Assembly (NCBI GenBank): GCA_011503125.2
Contig: WWBZ02000016.1
Span: forward strand, 1-64,000
DNA from: Botryosphaeria dothidea
Taxonomy: Eukaryota; Ascomycota; Dothideomycetes; Botryosphaeriales; Botryosphaeriaceae
DNA length: 64,000 nucleotides
Direction of reading: 5' to 3'
Shown here one piece after another: positions 61,856 through 64,000 of this stretch. The notes below the pieces were generated by a model. The model was not told the DNA's origin, ran no database searches, and saw only the letters and a program-made list of their open reading frames with translations. The translations under genes and the position numbers were made by a program. Numbering within the stretch: position 1 is the stretch's first letter; the number at the start of each line of letters is the position of its first letter.

Positions 61856-64000
61856 ATGGTAGCAGTGTGGAAAATGAGGAGCCGGGAAGTTCATGTCAAC
61901 GCAGAGATGGGCAAGGACGGCCAGAAAAACAATGGCGGGCTGTGGGAGCTGGTCAGGAGTACAACGACCCTCGCCGATGTGGTCTTCCTCATCCTCGGCA
62001 CTGTGGCTGCCATCATATCTGGCGCCCTCAACCCCATCATGACTGTGCGTCTCCAGCTAACGTTCAATATATATTCTGACTTTTGGTTGACAGATCGTTT
62101 ACGGCAGCCTCGCGGGCACATTTCGGGACTTCATCCAGGGAACCTCCTCGGCGGACAGTTTGAGAGACAAAGTGAGCGAGCTGGCGCTCTACTTTGTCTT
62201 TCTCGCCATCGCGCAGTTCGTTTCCAGCTACATCGCCACCGTCATCTTCCCGTGTGCAGGCGAACGCATCGTGCAGCGGCTGCGGGAGCAATACCTGCGC
62301 GCCATCCTACGCCAGGAAATGGCGTTCTTCGACGTTCTGGGCGCAGGAGAGCTGACGACCCGCATCACTTCTGACGCGACCCTCGTTCAGGAGGCACTGT
62401 CAGGCAAGGCCTCGCTCTTTCTCTCCGCCGCCTCCATGTTCGTCACTGCCATTATCGTCAGTTTCGTACGCAACTGGAAGCTCGCTCTGATCATGTGCTC
62501 GGTCGTCGTCGCCATCGTGGGTGTTATGAGCACGGGCTCCGCCGTGGTCACCAAGTTCGCTCTGGCACAGATCGGAGCGTACGGCGAAGCAGCCAGCCTT
62601 GCGCAAGAGGCTCTCAGCTCGGTCAAGCAGGTAAAGGCGCTGGGCATTCAGCAAAAGCTTGCATCCCGCTACGAGGGCCATCTCGGGGGCGTCAGGTCGC
62701 TGGGGCTGCGAGTGCGGATTGCCGCCGCACTCATGATCGGTGCGATGATGGGAGCTATCCACCTCAGCTATGGCTTAGCTCTCTGGCAAGGAGTAGCGCT
62801 GACGGCCAGAAATGAAGCCAATCTCTCGCAGATAGTTACCATCCTCCTTGCAGTCGTCATGGGTGCCTTCGCACTTGGCAACGTGGCTCCTCATGCCCAG
62901 GCCTTTGCCACAGGCGTGGCCGCGGCGCGCAAGTTGCAGGACACCATTTCGCGTACGAATCCATTTGATCCGTTTTCCAACGAGGGATTGAAGCCTCTCA
63001 AGGTGTCGGGACATCTACAGTTCTGCGACGTCCGCCTCTGCTACTCCTCGCGGCCGACAGCGCCAGCTTTGGACGGACTGTCATTCGAAGCCCCTGCCGG
63101 CAGCACCGTCGCTCTCGTCGGCCCATCAGGCTCTGGGAAAAGCACTGTCGTGTCCTTACTGGAGCGCTTTTACGAGCCGACTGGTGGCCAGGTTCGTGAG
63201 TTTCGCCTCTCGCCTACAGACAGTGAACGCACGGCTGACTGAGTCAAAGTGCTCGACGGAAACAACATCAGCGCTCTCAATCTGCGCTGGCTACGATCAA
63301 ACTTGCGTCTTGTAAGCCAGGAGCCCACCCTCTTCGACGCCACAGTCTTCGAAAACATCCGCCTCGGTCTCGCGGGCACCCGGCACGAGGATGCCTCCAC
63401 TGACGAGGTGCGGAGGCTCGTACATGCCGCGGCACACAAGGCGCTGGCCTACAACTTCATCTCCACATTGCCGGATGGTTTCGATACCATGGTTGGCGAG
63501 AGCGGCTCACTGCTGTCTGGTGGGCAGAGGCAGCGCATCGCCATCGCACGTGCCATCGTCAGCGACCCGCCCATCCTAATACTAGATGAAGCAACTGCCG
63601 CCCTGGACTCACAAACGGAACGGGGTGTACAGGACGCTCTTGATGCCGCTGCCGACGGAAGGACGTCCATCGTGGTTGCGCACAGGTAGGCAACTGTTTG
63701 GGAGTATTCCAGGTACATACACTGACGCTCGCAACAGACTTTCTACCATCGTCGGCGCCGATCGCATCGTCGTGATAGACAAAGGTCGTGTTGTTGAGCA
63801 AGGTACCCACGCAGACCTCATGCAACAGGGCGGCATGTACCACGACCTAGTCAGCGAGCAGCAGCGCGCCAGGGCGACCGAGGAGGCCATCGAGAATCAC
63901 GACGATGACCAAGAAGATCTGCTGGATGAGAAGAAGGAATTGCACACTAAAGCAGATGTCGATCAACTCGACAGCGCCGATACCAGCAGTATCGACACCG
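61856..64000 (+). CDS. MDR-type ABC transporter (ABCB), N-terminal half; truncated by window end
   Basis: Exons 61,856-62,044, 62,094-63,195, 63,250-63,685 and 63,738 onward, running past 64,000. The order is a transmembrane domain (about six helices, for example [52 protein letters not shown]) followed by a nucleotide-binding domain. Walker A is GPSGSGKS, then [12 protein letters not shown] across the second splice, Q-loop SQEPTLF, signature LSGGQ, Walker B ILILDEAT and the switch His in VAHR. An acidic linker ([16 protein letters not shown]) then leads toward a second half expected beyond the window. Full-length fungal ABCB proteins have two such halves. It likely exports the cluster product or protects the producer. 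Confidence 0.92.

Noticed and set aside
1..64000. CRISPR arrays, rRNA or tRNA genes
   Set aside because: The regular arrays here are minisatellites without unique spacers, in a eukaryotic sequence. No rRNA or tRNA fold was recognised by eye, but short tRNAs could be missed without a search tool.

Overview
This window is the left end of a chromosome of a filamentous ascomycete (Pezizomycotina). It opens with an array of CCCTAA telomere repeats, its genes have short 46-90 bp GT-AG introns, and its repeats carry CpA-to-TpA changes typical of repeat-induced point mutation (RIP). The exact species cannot be read from the sequence.

Bases 1-39,560 are a gene-poor subtelomere. Behind the telomere come the 3' end of a LINE, a decayed hexamer array, and a large 23-bp minisatellite. 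Next is a telomere-linked RecQ-type helicase (TLH) gene on the minus strand, about 18.0 to 7.1 kb, destroyed by RIP. Its helicase motifs and an N-terminal OrsD-like zinc-binding region are still legible in one reading frame. A nearly intact Tad-like LINE (9,789-15,530) splits the helicase gene. Further in lie a RIP-damaged Ty3/gypsy element and, inside its 3' LTR, a complete undamaged chromovirus with identical-looking LTRs (22,473-30,486). Then follow a second, truncated TLH copy interrupted by a solo LTR and a LINE, a Tc1/mariner pseudo-element, and a knot of solo and nested LTRs.

Bases 39,576-41,574 encode an NRAMP metal transporter. Its stop codon lies 13 bp from the last LTR remnant.

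Bases 43,134-64,000 look like a sesquiterpenoid biosynthetic gene cluster. It contains two kaurene-oxidase-like P450s, a CYP65-like P450, an AflR-like Zn2Cys6 regulator, a short-chain dehydrogenase, an aristolochene-synthase-type cyclase, a BAHD-type acyltransferase, a PLP enzyme of the O-acetylhomoserine sulfhydrylase/cystathionine gamma-synthase family, and the first half of an MDR-type ABC transporter that runs off the window. Inferred logic: the cyclase makes a bicyclic (probably eremophilane-type) hydrocarbon; the P450s and the dehydrogenase oxidise it; the acyltransferase esterifies it; the transporter exports it. The PLP enzyme is the unexpected member.

The most novel signals are in the intact chromovirus. 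It carries an antisense, intron-containing gene for a small Zn2Cys6 plus coiled-coil protein, and its LTR promoter holds a strictly spaced tandem dyad of GCTCA half-sites.
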